Below the pieces are notes generated by a model. The model was not told the origin of the DNA. It ran no database searches and saw only the letters and a program-made list of their open reading frames with translations. Positions 45,816-54,827 of a stretch of DNA of 64,000 nucleotides are shown here, piece after piece (positions within the stretch are counted from its first letter, which is position 1; every line of letters begins with the position of its first letter). A program made the translations under genes and the position numbers. Origin of the DNA: Ruminococcus sp. (lineage in GTDB: Bacteria; Bacillota; Clostridia; Oscillospirales; Ruminococcaceae); NCBI GenBank assembly GCA_016290875.1, contig JAEEVL010000014.1:1-64000 (forward strand), read 5' to 3'.

Positions 45816-46847
45816 TTAAGTAGATGTTGACATAGCGTTATTTGTTGGCAGAGTCTTTGCACTAGTATTTGTTGCTAACTCAAACTTAAGACCAACTGTG
45901 AGGGTATCGAGCGTAGCGGTAACATTTTCAGACTTACAATTTGGATCTTCACCTTCATACCAAAGGTAAATATCTGCCTGTAAAGGAGAATCTGTTGTTA
46001 TGCCGTTTAAAGAAGCGACATCGGTATAAGCTACGGCGTTAGCTGGTAAAGCTTCGATTTCGATATTTTTCGAACCTGAATTACCGTCAAAAACATAGTA
46101 GCTTGCAGGCGCGTCAGTAATTTGATTTGGGGCTTCTCCTGTGGTTACGCCTGTGTATAGTGGAGCGAAGATATAGAATTTTCCGCCGATTGCTACGCCA
46201 ACTCTAAGGGATTTATTGAGAGTAGCGGAATTATTTGAACCAGAAACCGTGACATCTTTGATTGAAAGGCACTGAGCGCCATTGTTTAATGATAATCCGG
46301 TTACTCCTTGCTCATTAGAGGTTTTAAGGTAATAAGTATACTTTACATAATATGCGGAATCGCCGGAAGAGCTATAACCTTCACTGCCGTCACCGTTAGT
46401 ATAGTAAATAGAGTTAGCGGCATTTGTTCCTGCCTGAGCTGTGGTGTCAGCGTGAGCTAATCCACTAAGTGTAGTATAAGAACCGCTGAGGTTTTCGCTA
46501 AGAGTAGAAGCAGCTGCACCGGCCTCATCGTTTGCGGATTTACTATTAGCATGATACCATGACAATGTATTTGATGATGATGTAGGGAGTAAAACAACAC
46601 CTGAAGGTAGATTATTTGCAGTTGCAATATCATCCCACATATCGGTTGCTGTGTGGCCGGCAGTTTCGGAAATTAGGAGTCCGCCTTCTGCTTTAGCCTG
46701 AACCAACATATTTGTTACACTAACCTCTCTGTTCATAGTGAACCAAGCGTAAGTTGCAGAAGAAAGTGAAATAGCCGAAACAGTAAGCATAGCGAAAGCC
46801 GGCAATAACTTTCTCATTTTTGAGTTTTTCTTATTAGTTTTTTTCAT
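45816..46847 (-). CDS. TasA/camelysin-like major fibre subunit candidate
   Basis: The clearest SipW substrate: LPAFAMLTVSAISLSSATYAWFT, then a mature Ser/Thr/Asn/Ala-rich domain of about 310 residues with no anchor. The C-terminal strands (ADIYLWYEGEDPNC, LDTLTVGLKFEL) closely match those of the protein at 48074-48901, which makes them homologous subunits. It has its own promoter and terminator, unlike the other subunits, as expected for a highly expressed structural protein. SD GGGG is weak (AAAGGGG, 9 bases). Confidence 0.8.
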   Translation of the reverse strand: MKKTNKKNSKMRKLLPAFAMLTVSAISLSSATYAWFTMNREVSVTNMLVQAKAEGGLLISETAGHTATDMWDDIATANNLPSGVVLLPTSSSNTLSWYHANSKSANDEAGAAASTLSENLSGSYTTLSGLAHADTTAQAGTNAANSIYYTNGDGSEGYSSSGDSAYYVKYTYYLKTSNEQGVTGLSLNNGAQCLSIKDVTVSGSNNSATLNKSLRVGVAIGGKFYIFAPLYTGVTTGEAPNQITDAPASYYVFDGNSGSKNIEIEALPANAVAYTDVASLNGITTDSPLQADIYLWYEGEDPNCKSENVTATLDTLTVGLKFELATNTSAKTLPTNNAMSTST

Positions 46848-46943
46848 AAATCATTACCCCTTTGTTATGTATTTCGGCTTTTTGGGTTTGAGTTGCCGTC
46901 ACTCATTTTTTGCGTTTGAATATTACGTTTTGTTTATATTTAG

Positions 46944-46972
46944 ATTATACACGAAAAAATGACGTTTGTCAA
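46944..46972 (-). promoter_or_regulatory. Promoter of the major subunit gene
   Basis: Minus-strand TTGACA (46972-46967), 17-bp spacer, TATAAT (46949-46944), giving a leader of about 95 nt. Confidence 0.8.
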
Positions 46973-47085
46973 TATAGTTCGACAAAGTTCTTGGTTAAAA
47001 AAACAAAATCGTGAAAATCACCAAATATCGGCATATCAAATTTTGGCAAATGACTAATCGAATTTGTACAGAAAATATTCAGTTT

Positions 47086-47106
47086 TACAGACGGTATAAT
47101 TTGTAA
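47086..47106 (+). promoter_or_regulatory. Shared motif TACAGACGGTA, copy 2
   Basis: TACAGACGGTA then TAATTTGTAA in the divergent region between the major subunit and the EAL gene. It matches copy 1 upstream of the other subunit operon. A shared regulator site is inferred. Confidence 0.5.
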
Positions 47107-47219
47107 ATATTTCCGTAACAATTATTCATAATATATTCACAATTAATACCCCTATACTATTATATATATAAAGACTGGCACATCGTCTATAAGTTTTAGT
47201 TCAAAGTGTTTTCTTTTCG

Positions 47220-47248
47220 TTGACATTCATTGATTAATGTGGTATAAT
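47220..47248 (+). promoter_or_regulatory. Promoter of the rightward fibre-assembly operon
   Basis: TTGACA (47220-47225), 17-bp spacer, TATAAT (47243-47248). Confidence 0.8.
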
Positions 47249-47288
47249 TAGATTGATAAATTATATCTTTGGACAGGAGGTGGCTGAT

Positions 47289-48041
47289 ATGGATGCCGGA
47301 GCTGACAAGGTGGACGGTTTACGGGCAATTGAGCTCAATTACAGGGTTATCAGAGAGATCGCTTCGGGCAGCCCTGCGTTCTATCAGTCCCAGGCAAGGC
47401 TGAACGGTCCGCACCTCGGAGTTATGATGCCGGAGGCTTACCGCGAAGTTGCTGAAATGTCGGCGCAATGTCTGAACCTCTTCGCTCTCGAGCTCGTACA
47501 AGCGCTCGAAGCGGTGAACAAATTCAGCGAGCGTGAGCTGATATTCGGCTGGCTTTCGGTGTATATGCCGGTGTGGTTCCTCAAAGAGAAGCGGGCAGAG
47601 AAGAAAGTTCTCGAACAATGCGAAAAATTCAAAGTCCCCACCAATAAGCTGTGTTTCGAGCTTTCGGAAAAACTGCTTTCTGAGGACGACGGTACTGCTG
47701 CGGCGGCTATCGTGAATATGCGCAACAGAGGCTTTCACTTTATGCTGACTGATTTCGGCGGAAGCGCCTGCCCGATGATGAGACTGTCGGATTTCCCGGT
47801 AGATTACGTTATGCTCAGTCCCGAGGTAGCGAACTACATAGGCAGGGACGAGCGGTCCGACAGTGCTGTTAAGTCGATAATAGGCTTTGTTGATGATATG
47901 GGCTGTGAACCTATTGCGGACGGGGTTTTCAACAGCCGCCAAGCGGAAAAGCTGCACGAGCTTGAATGTTCATACTGTGCAGGTTCTCTTGCGGGCAAGT
48001 ATATGACCGAGAGGTACGTCCGTCAGAAAAACGAGGATTGA
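47289..48041 (+). CDS. Degenerate EAL-domain protein
   Basis: A stand-alone EAL-fold protein of 250 residues. Blocks can be placed (FELSE for EITE, TDFGGSACPMMRL for DDFGSGYSSL, VDYVMLSPE for the K-loop, IADGVF for EGVE, YCAGSLAGKYM for QGY), but the EAL motif itself and most metal ligands are missing, so phosphodiesterase activity is unlikely. As first gene of the assembly operon it is a candidate c-di-GMP receptor or scaffold tying fibre production to c-di-GMP. ATG 47289 follows AGGAGG; an upstream TTG at 47253 is not supported. Confidence 0.75.
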   Translation: MDAGADKVDGLRAIELNYRVIREIASGSPAFYQSQARLNGPHLGVMMPEAYREVAEMSAQCLNLFALELVQALEAVNKFSERELIFGWLSVYMPVWFLKEKRAEKKVLEQCEKFKVPTNKLCFELSEKLLSEDDGTAAAAIVNMRNRGFHFMLTDFGGSACPMMRLSDFPVDYVMLSPEVANYIGRDERSDSAVKSIIGFVDDMGCEPIADGVFNSRQAEKLHELECSYCAGSLAGKYMTERYVRQKNED

Positions 48042-48073
48042 AAATATTCATTATATAGAACGGAGAATGCGCT

Positions 48074-48901
48074 TTGATCGGTAAAAAGAAAAAGAACAGC
48101 GCTGCCGAAGAGACCACAGCCGAGAATACAGCTGAAAACACTGCTCCAAAGGAACAGGCAGAGGAATTCCCGGCGGAACTGAGAGATCCCGAGGCAAAAC
48201 TCAGGGATGTACTCACACTGCGGCGAACAGCCAAAGAGGTCAAACGGTATACTGTTATAATAAGAGTATTGAGTCTTCTTGTGATACTTCTTATAGCGAT
48301 TGTTGCCATAGCGTATGCTATTTCGTATTTCTACGATCAGTTCGGCAGCTTTACGGTAAGAGTAAACAAGTATGACATGATAAATCAGGGACTTACACTA
48401 TCAGAAACTCCTGATTATGACAAGACGAATGCTGTGCTCAATGCTGACATAGTCTATGATATGACTAACATCAGCGGAGAAGACATACCGCCCAATGTTG
48501 ATAAGGTGAACGGCAGCCACAACGGTGAGAATTACATCGCCTATACATTCTACCTTATCAATTCCGGTGATGATACCATTTCTTATGAAGCGGATCTGGT
48601 CATCGAAAACGTCAGCAAACACGTTGACGAGGCGGTGCGAGTAGCGGTCTACTGCAACGGTGAAAAGACAGTTTATGGAAAGACGAAATCAAGCGGTGCC
48701 GGCAAGGAGAGCGACTGTGATGAAGAGTTCGCCACAGCAACAAAGGTACTGCATAAGCTTCGTGAAAAGTTCGAGCCTAACAGCAAGGATAAATACACGA
48801 TAGTAATATGGCTCGAAGGAAATGATCCGGACTGTGTTGACGATATCATAGGCGGCACTATAAAGCTCGGCATGGACTTCAAGATCACAGAATCCACATA
48901 A
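48074..48901 (+). CDS. Membrane-anchored TasA-like subunit (275 aa)
   Basis: A basic, Glu-rich cytoplasmic N-terminus of about 65 residues, one membrane helix (VLSLLVILLIAIVAIAYAISYF), and an outer domain of about 180 residues. The C-terminal strands (TIVIWLEGNDPDC, IGGTIKLGMDFKI) match the major subunit. It keeps its membrane helix and lacks the AWFS signature, so it may be the fibre's membrane anchor or initiator. The start is TTG 48074, 8 bases after GGAGA; no ATG is available. Confidence 0.75.
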   Translation: MIGKKKKNSAAEETTAENTAENTAPKEQAEEFPAELRDPEAKLRDVLTLRRTAKEVKRYTVIIRVLSLLVILLIAIVAIAYAISYFYDQFGSFTVRVNKYDMINQGLTLSETPDYDKTNAVLNADIVYDMTNISGEDIPPNVDKVNGSHNGENYIAYTFYLINSGDDTISYEADLVIENVSKHVDEAVRVAVYCNGEKTVYGKTKSSGAGKESDCDEEFATATKVLHKLREKFEPNSKDKYTIVIWLEGNDPDCVDDIIGGTIKLGMDFKITEST

Positions 48902-48918
48902 TTAAGGAGTATAAGGAA

Positions 48919-49836
48919 ATGAAAAAAGCGATAAAAATAACATTTAACATCTTAGCATGGATGATGCTCATATTTGCACTTCTCATAACAATAGTAGTAT
49001 TCTCAGCGGAGAGAAACAACGGCGTGTCCAACATACTTGGCTATATGCCCATGACTGTTGAGTCAGACTCAATGAGCCCGACCTTCAAGAAGGGAGACCT
49101 CATCATAGTCAAGGAAGTAGACGATACGAATTCTCTTGATGTGGACGATGTTATCACTTTTTGGACTATCATCGACGGCAAAAGAGTAAAGAACACCCAT
49201 AGAATCGTCGAAGTCAAGGAAAGCGACGGAGTAAAGAGCTATATCACACGAGGCGACAACAACAGCGTTGATGATGATATGCCTGCAAATCCCGGCGATA
49301 TCATAGGTAAATGGACAGATACAAAGCTTTCGGGCTTCGGAAAGGTGCTCGACTTCCTCAGAACGAAGAAGGGCTTCTTCATCTGCATAATCATTCCTAT
49401 GGCAATATTCTTCCTGTTTGAGCTCTACAAGTTCATAGCAACGCTCATTGAGGTTAGAAAGCCTGAGACAGCTGAGATCGACGAGGAAGAGATCAAGCGC
49501 CGAGCTATTGAGGAATACCTTGCAGAGCAGAAGAAAAAGGACGGAGATGCTCCCGAAGCAGCCGAAAAAGCTGCCGAGACTGTAAAGGAAGCAGTCAGCG
49601 AAAAGGTTGAAAAGTCTGCTGAAACAGTCAAGGAAACAGTAAAAGATAAGGCAGAAGAGGCTGTTGAAGAAGTAAAGGAAGCAGTCTCGGATACAGTTGA
49701 TAATACCGCAGAAAAAGTTGAAGAAGTAGCTGATGTGGCCGCTGAGAAGGCTGAGGAAGCAGTTTCTGAGACAGCAGAGATAATAGAAGAAGCAGTTCCG
49801 GAAAATGAAACTGCAAACGACGATCAGGAGAAATAA
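48919..49836 (+). CDS. SipW-type signal peptidase with helical tail
   Basis: An S26B (SipW/ER-type) signal peptidase: Ser51 in SDSMSP and His94 in NTHRIVEV form the catalytic pair, with His in place of the Lys of type I bacterial enzymes. Membrane helices lie at about 8-28 and 152-175. The C-terminal 110 residues are a cytoplasmic, amphipathic 11-mer-like helix (KEAVSEKVEK, EAVEEVKEAV), not found in ordinary SipW. It should process the AWFS-class subunits. Start follows AAGGAG. Third gene of the operon. Confidence 0.85.
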   Translation: MKKAIKITFNILAWMMLIFALLITIVVFSAERNNGVSNILGYMPMTVESDSMSPTFKKGDLIIVKEVDDTNSLDVDDVITFWTIIDGKRVKNTHRIVEVKESDGVKSYITRGDNNSVDDDMPANPGDIIGKWTDTKLSGFGKVLDFLRTKKGFFICIIIPMAIFFLFELYKFIATLIEVRKPETAEIDEEEIKRRAIEEYLAEQKKKDGDAPEAAEKAAETVKEAVSEKVEKSAETVKETVKDKAEEAVEEVKEAVSDTVDNTAEKVEEVADVAAEKAEEAVSETAEIIEEAVPENETANDDQEK

Positions 49837-49864
49837 CTCCTGAGGAAAATTATCGGAGTATATT

Positions 49865-51436
49865 ATGAACGGATTTCTTAAATTCTTTTTCGCGTTCATC
49901 TCGGAAATGCTCAAGGGCTATACCGAGATATACAGGGGATTGCGCGACGGATTCAAGCAGATATTCAATATACCGAACTATGTGGATATTTTCAAGGAGC
50001 ATACCCGCAGCCTGGGCGCACTTGGCTGGGTGCTCACGATACTTTCCGTTATAATAGTAGCAGCGATATATGTGCTTATCCTTGTGATAATCTTCCTGGC
50101 TATAAGAAAATATATACGCTTCCGACATTCCATAGTCAGCAACGAAGACTTGCTGGAAGAGATAGCTGCTCTCCAGCGTCAGGTTATGAAAATGGCTAAG
50201 GAAAAGGACGAGATCATGGCGATGAAGGTCTCTCAGATGGGACTTCCTACGTCCGGAGTGCTCTCACTGGCGGACGGAAATATGGTGCCTGCCGAGGGCA
50301 GCACAGCTGCAGAAGGTCAGCCCGGAACTATCGAGGACGGCGTTGTACAGACCAGCGATTACCGTTTCTCCAAGCTCATCGAGGTCGATACCTTCTACAA
50401 GACCTATACTGCGCCTGAATATGACAACAATATCACTCTTGAGGAACTCTGTGACAGATACCGCAACTTTGCTTGTTCGCGTATGCACCTCTATTATGAG
50501 CCCAAGACCATACGTCTGTTCATAGCTGGTATGGCTTCCACAAAGCTCATTATCCTCCAGGGTATTTCCGGTACCGGTAAGACTTCGCTTCCTTACTCGT
50601 TCGGTAAGTTCCTCCAGGTCGATACGACTATTGCTTCGGTACAGCCTTCATGGCGTGACCGTACCGAGCTCTTCGGTTACTTCAACGAATTTACGAAGAA
50701 CTTCAATGAGACCGAAGTCCTCAAGCGTATTTATTCTTCAAACTACAACAATGACATCAACCTCATCCTCCTCGATGAGATGAACATCGCGCGTGTCGAG
50801 TATTACTTTGCTGAGATGCTCTCCATTCTCGAAATGCCTAATGCAGACGAATGGGCTCTCGACATCGTGCCTAACGTATGGAGCACCGACCCTGTCAAGC
50901 TCGACAGAGGAAAGATCGTTATACCGCAGAATATATGGTATATCGGTACAGCTAACAACGATGACTCTACATACGCTATTTCCGATAAGGTATACGACCG
51001 TGCTCAGCCTATCAACCTCGATTCAAAGGGCGTAGCGTTCGATGCACCGGATACACCACCTCTCAATCTCGGCTTCGATCACCTCGATCAGCTGTTCAGA
51101 GAGGCATTCGACAAGTACCCTATCTCTCAGGAGAACCTCAAGAAGATACAGCAGCTTGACCTTTGGGTAATCGAAAAGCTCAGAGTAGCGTTCGGTAACC
51201 GTATACTCAAGCAGATGAACCTGTTTGTACCTGTATACGTTGCCTGCGGCGGTGAGGAGCTCGATGGTATCGACTACGTTCTCGCTACAAAGATATTCAG
51301 AAAGTTTGAATCTCTCAACCTTGCAATGCTCCGTGAAGAGCTTCGTGAGCTTTGCGTATATATGAACAAGTCATTCGGCAAAAATAAGATGAACGAATCA
51401 ATAGCTTATCTCGAAAGACTTCAGAAGCTGTTCTGA
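49865..51436 (+). CDS. Membrane-anchored McrB-like AAA+ ATPase
   Basis: Residues about 1-90 hold one strong membrane helix (WVLTILSVIIVAAIYVLILVIIFLAI), followed by a short coiled coil (EDLLEEIAALQRQVMKMAKEKDEI) and a linker. The AAA+ domain has Walker A GISGTGKT (233-240), Walker B LILLDEMN with Asp304-Glu305, sensor IGTANNDDSTY and a downstream KVYDRA Arg finger. The ISGTGKT and DEMN wording is that of the McrB/GTPase branch of AAA+. Genuine McrB proteins are soluble restriction subunits; this one is in the membrane inside a fibre operon, so I infer a role in subunit remodelling or secretion. Confidence 0.85.
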   Translation: MNGFLKFFFAFISEMLKGYTEIYRGLRDGFKQIFNIPNYVDIFKEHTRSLGALGWVLTILSVIIVAAIYVLILVIIFLAIRKYIRFRHSIVSNEDLLEEIAALQRQVMKMAKEKDEIMAMKVSQMGLPTSGVLSLADGNMVPAEGSTAAEGQPGTIEDGVVQTSDYRFSKLIEVDTFYKTYTAPEYDNNITLEELCDRYRNFACSRMHLYYEPKTIRLFIAGMASTKLIILQGISGTGKTSLPYSFGKFLQVDTTIASVQPSWRDRTELFGYFNEFTKNFNETEVLKRIYSSNYNNDINLILLDEMNIARVEYYFAEMLSILEMPNADEWALDIVPNVWSTDPVKLDRGKIVIPQNIWYIGTANNDDSTYAISDKVYDRAQPINLDSKGVAFDAPDTPPLNLGFDHLDQLFREAFDKYPISQENLKKIQQLDLWVIEKLRVAFGNRILKQMNLFVPVYVACGGEELDGIDYVLATKIFRKFESLNLAMLREELRELCVYMNKSFGKNKMNESIAYLERLQKLF

Positions 51437-51464
51437 TCCGTTCATGACGGGCAGGTGATTACGA

Positions 51465-53696
51465 GTGAATGAAAATCAATATGAGCGCTGGTACGGCGAA
51501 TTCAAGGATCAGATGGACGCTTTCCGCGATGATAAGCTCTTTGAGACACTCGAATCCCTGATACGTTCCAGCCGGAACACCTTTGCGATGAACAGGAAGA
51601 TAATGGAAAAGGTCATTGACGTCTCGTGGGTTGAGGCGATAGAGAACGGCCTTGTCCATGTTGATAACTTTCTGCGTGCCCCGAGAAAAACGATCGAGGA
51701 CGTTGAAGAAGTCGTTCCGATAGCACTTTCCAAGAAGATCACAGTCGAGTCGGTAAAGCACCTTGCCCAGCATACCGACCTTATACAGAGTATAGACAAG
51801 AAAACGGGCAAGATCACTCCCTCGAAGATACTCAATGTCCACAAGGAAGAGAGTATGATGACCTATGAGAACAAGTTCGTCAATACTCTCATCGACAGGC
51901 TCTATATCTTTATAAATACCCGATATGAGAAGCTGGCACAGGTCACCAAGGACGAAAAGGTCATGGCTATGGGATATGACACCGACATCGACGACGGTGC
52001 CGGCGGAAAATTCAGGATAGAGCTGAAAGTTGAGTCAACGGAGAGCCTTGACTCGTACGATGCCGGCGGTATGACCATATGGCAGCGTGTTGAAAAGCTC
52101 AAAAAGGCTATCGAGGGCTACAAGGGCTCAGAGCTTTGTCAGAAGCTCGGAACCACCTACATCAGACCGCCTGTTATGCGTACAAACGCTATTATGAAGA
52201 ACGTGGATCTCAAAGCCTGCCTTACCCTTTGGCAGTACATCGAGAGCTACGACAAGGTCGGCTATGAGATTAACGTTGAAAACACTGCGGTCAAGCCGGA
52301 AGACGGCTATATTGATGATTTCTACAAGATAGTTATACTCAATTTCCTGCTGTTCAGAGCCTATAACGGTTCTGACGAAGAGAAGTTCAAGGAACTGAAA
52401 ACTCAGAAGTCAAAACCTATCGCACCTAAGTTTGTGAAGAAGTTCGACAAGGAGCTTGCAAGCGATTACGGTGTGGTTGCGGAAACTGCGGCAGGATATA
52501 TAAGCTCCGGCGGCGAGATGCAGTTTGTAAAGCAGCTTCCGGAAGACCTCACACAGGTCTATGAGGAGATAAACGCAGTTATCGACATCGAGCGCGAGTA
52601 CATACGCAAGCTCGAAATGGAGCGCGTTCACCGCCTTGAGGAAGAAGCTGAAGCAGAGCGCGTCCGTCAAGAACAGGAACGCATAGAACAGGCTCGTCAG
52701 GAAGAGCTCGAGCGCATACGTATCCAGAAAGAAGAAGAGCAGAAGCGTCTTCAGGAAATGCTGGAGAAGAAACGCGCCGAACAGGAAGCCGAAGAGCGCG
52801 AGCGCCAGCGGCTGGAAGCAGAGCGACTGGAGCGTCTTGCAGAGATACAGAAGCGCGAAGAGGAAGCACGCAAGCGGCGTGAGGAAGAAGAACGCATCGC
52901 TGCTGAACGTGCCCGTCTTGAAGAAGAGAAGAAACTTGTCCGTTCTGAGCTCGGTGAAGCCGAGGGTATCGATGCTGATGCTATAAACAAGGCAGAGGAT
53001 GAGGAACTCGAAAAACAACACGCATACGAAGAAGTCACAGAGGAAGATCTCGAAAAGGCAAAGGCTGCGATGGAGGAAGCTCCGGAGGAGCGAAAGAGCG
53101 AATTCGAGGATCCGAGAGAAGTGGCTGCCCGTATGAAGCTCGAGCAGCAGAAGCGCGAGAAGGAGCGCCAGGAAAAGGAACGTGCCGAACGTCTCAAAGC
53201 CGAGCGCCAGTACTTCGAGAGCAAATCCTTCAAGCAGATACGCCGCGAATACACAAAGAACCCATTTTTCGCAATACCTCGTCTTATACGTTACATACTT
53301 GCAATGGTATTCGGTATAATACCTGAGGATGCAGACCGTCCGGACTTCAAGATGAAGCGTGCTCAGATAGAGGAAAAGAAGCGGCTCAAAGAGGAAGAGA
53401 AGCGCAAGCACAACGAAATGGAAGTATACTACAGAAAGTACGCGCAGACCTTCAGATACCGTTTTATGCGAAAGATTGGCGATATAAAGTTCAAACGCAA
53501 GAAGCGCCGCGAGGCTAAGGGACGTCCCAAGCCTGTGTATAAACCGCCTGTAAGGACCAAAGAAGAGCAGCTTGCAATCGACAGGCAGATGAAGCAGCTT
53601 TACAAGACCTACCATGTAAGCCGAATCGAACGTATCCGCAGATGGTGGGATCAGAGAAGGCGAAAGTATGTTGAGCAAAGCGAGGGACAGAGTTGA
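51465..53696 (+). CDS. Coiled-coil partner protein of the AAA+ ATPase (743 aa)
   Basis: Residues 1-370 form a globular region (SKILNVHKEESMMTYENKFVNTLIDRL, REYIRKL) reminiscent of DUF2357 partners of McrB-like ATPases, though I cannot be sure. Residues about 375-500 are a long Glu/Arg-rich coiled coil, about 500-590 an acidic region and about 600-743 a basic region with one hydrophobic patch (NPFFAIPRLIRYILAMVFGI) that may contact the membrane. No nuclease motif is seen. Start is GTG 51465 with AGGTG upstream. It starts 29 bp after the ATPase and overlaps the next gene by 4 bp. Confidence 0.7.
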   Translation: MNENQYERWYGEFKDQMDAFRDDKLFETLESLIRSSRNTFAMNRKIMEKVIDVSWVEAIENGLVHVDNFLRAPRKTIEDVEEVVPIALSKKITVESVKHLAQHTDLIQSIDKKTGKITPSKILNVHKEESMMTYENKFVNTLIDRLYIFINTRYEKLAQVTKDEKVMAMGYDTDIDDGAGGKFRIELKVESTESLDSYDAGGMTIWQRVEKLKKAIEGYKGSELCQKLGTTYIRPPVMRTNAIMKNVDLKACLTLWQYIESYDKVGYEINVENTAVKPEDGYIDDFYKIVILNFLLFRAYNGSDEEKFKELKTQKSKPIAPKFVKKFDKELASDYGVVAETAAGYISSGGEMQFVKQLPEDLTQVYEEINAVIDIEREYIRKLEMERVHRLEEEAEAERVRQEQERIEQARQEELERIRIQKEEEQKRLQEMLEKKRAEQEAEERERQRLEAERLERLAEIQKREEEARKRREEEERIAAERARLEEEKKLVRSELGEAEGIDADAINKAEDEELEKQHAYEEVTEEDLEKAKAAMEEAPEERKSEFEDPREVAARMKLEQQKREKERQEKERAERLKAERQYFESKSFKQIRREYTKNPFFAIPRLIRYILAMVFGIIPEDADRPDFKMKRAQIEEKKRLKEEEKRKHNEMEVYYRKYAQTFRYRFMRKIGDIKFKRKKRREAKGRPKPVYKPPVRTKEEQLAIDRQMKQLYKTYHVSRIERIRRWWDQRRRKYVEQSEGQS

Positions 53697-54400
53697 TAAG
53701 TTCCGATAATAAGCAAAAATATCTCAAATGGCTGAGCAAAGCCGGAAATGCCGCTATAATAATAGTTACAGCGCTGCTTGCCGGCTTTATCGCCTATATA
53801 ATGGTATGTTCCGCGAGGGGGAAAGCAGTTGACTGCTTTGGACGATGTGTCCTGAAGGTAGTAACAGGCAGTATGGAACCTTCGCTGCATACCGGTGATT
53901 ACATATATGTGAAAAAGACTGACGCTGCCGACCTGAAAGTGGGCGACATAATATCGTTCTACTCCGAGGAGGATGACGTCCGCGGAAAGATAGTCACGCA
54001 CCGTATCGCGGAGATCAACAGCGACGGCACATTCACGACCAAGGGTGACGCAAATAAGACAGCTGATGTAAAGCACGTCAGAGCAGACCAGCTCGTTGGG
54101 AAGTACACTGCAAAGGCTCGATTCTTCAAGTGGCTGAATTCGTTCGGTGACCGGCGAAAGCTCCTTATGATATTTGTTATCATACCGATGACGCTGATAG
54201 CACTTTATGAGGTCAAGACCATCGCCAAGATAAAGCTCGAGGATAGAGTTCCGGAGCCAATGTCCGACGAGGAGAAGGAAAAGCTCATTCGAGAGGCGAT
54301 AGACCGCGAAAAAGCACGTCTTGCAGAGGAACACTACGAACCCGGAATAGAGGTGGAAGCAGTTGAATCAGGAAAAGATAATGAAGAGGAGAATGGTTAG
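53693..54400 (+). CDS. Second SipW-type signal peptidase
   Basis: Second S26B peptidase of the operon: Ser60 in TGSMEPS and His103 in THRIAEI. Membrane helices at about 19-39 and 162-180, then a charged cytoplasmic tail of about 50 residues, much shorter than that of the first enzyme. Sequence identity between the two is limited, so this is not a recent copy; they may serve different subunits. TTG start overlaps the stop of the coiled-coil gene (TTGA). Confidence 0.83.
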   Translation: MISSDNKQKYLKWLSKAGNAAIIIVTALLAGFIAYIMVCSARGKAVDCFGRCVLKVVTGSMEPSLHTGDYIYVKKTDAADLKVGDIISFYSEEDDVRGKIVTHRIAEINSDGTFTTKGDANKTADVKHVRADQLVGKYTAKARFFKWLNSFGDRRKLLMIFVIIPMTLIALYEVKTIAKIKLEDRVPEPMSDEEKEKLIREAIDREKARLAEEHYEPGIEVEAVESGKDNEEENG

Positions 54401-54815
54401 TGCCATAATCCTGTTTATAATAACGCTCATAGCACTGCTGGTTTTCATCGGCCTGTATATTGATGAAACGCGCAGAGTCCAGAGGACGTACAGAGCGCAG
54501 TACATGACTGAGATGAAACACGTTTCGGGCGAGATAGAAGGATATATGAATACCGAAGGCGGCTACGACACAAGGTATTCCATGATAATCGGATACATGA
54601 GCAATGCTGCTTCGTATGCTTTTCTGATGAAGGATTTCACAGAAGAGCAGAAGATAATCAACGAGGTGAGCACAGCGCTCATACTGTATCCGGAGCAGAT
54701 GTCAGAAAAGCTCGAGGAACTGAAAACGGCTGTTGATGATATTCTCGATAACCTCGACAAGGGTTATGATGAAGCAGCGGAGATCGTGGCTTCGCTGAAT
54801 AAAAAAGGTCATTGA
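54381..54815 (+). CDS. Small membrane protein of the fibre operon
   Basis: A single N-terminal membrane helix (SAIILFIITLIALLVFIGLYI) and about 110 residues that look alpha-helical, probably outside the cell (MKHVSGEIEGYM, EKLEELKTAVDDILDNLD). No domain recognised. ATG 54381, after AGGAAA, overlaps the end of the second peptidase gene by 20 bp; a TTG at 54363 is an alternative. Confidence 0.65.
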   Translation: MKRRMVSAIILFIITLIALLVFIGLYIDETRRVQRTYRAQYMTEMKHVSGEIEGYMNTEGGYDTRYSMIIGYMSNAASYAFLMKDFTEEQKIINEVSTALILYPEQMSEKLEELKTAVDDILDNLDKGYDEAAEIVASLNKKGH

Positions 54816-54827
54816 GGAGGAATTGAT

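Noticed and set aside
30920..46847. Sortase-assembled pilus
   Set aside because: No LPXTG, no sortase gene and no Cna-type pilin signature. SipW-type signals instead.
52410..53678. Long leftward frames opposite the coiled-coil gene
   Set aside because: Low-complexity Ser/Arg or Leu/Phe products produced by the repetitive Glu/Arg codons on the other strand; no SD.
49865..53696. Type IV restriction (McrBC) system
   Set aside because: Membrane helix in the ATPase, no nuclease motif in the partner, and position within a SipW fibre operon.
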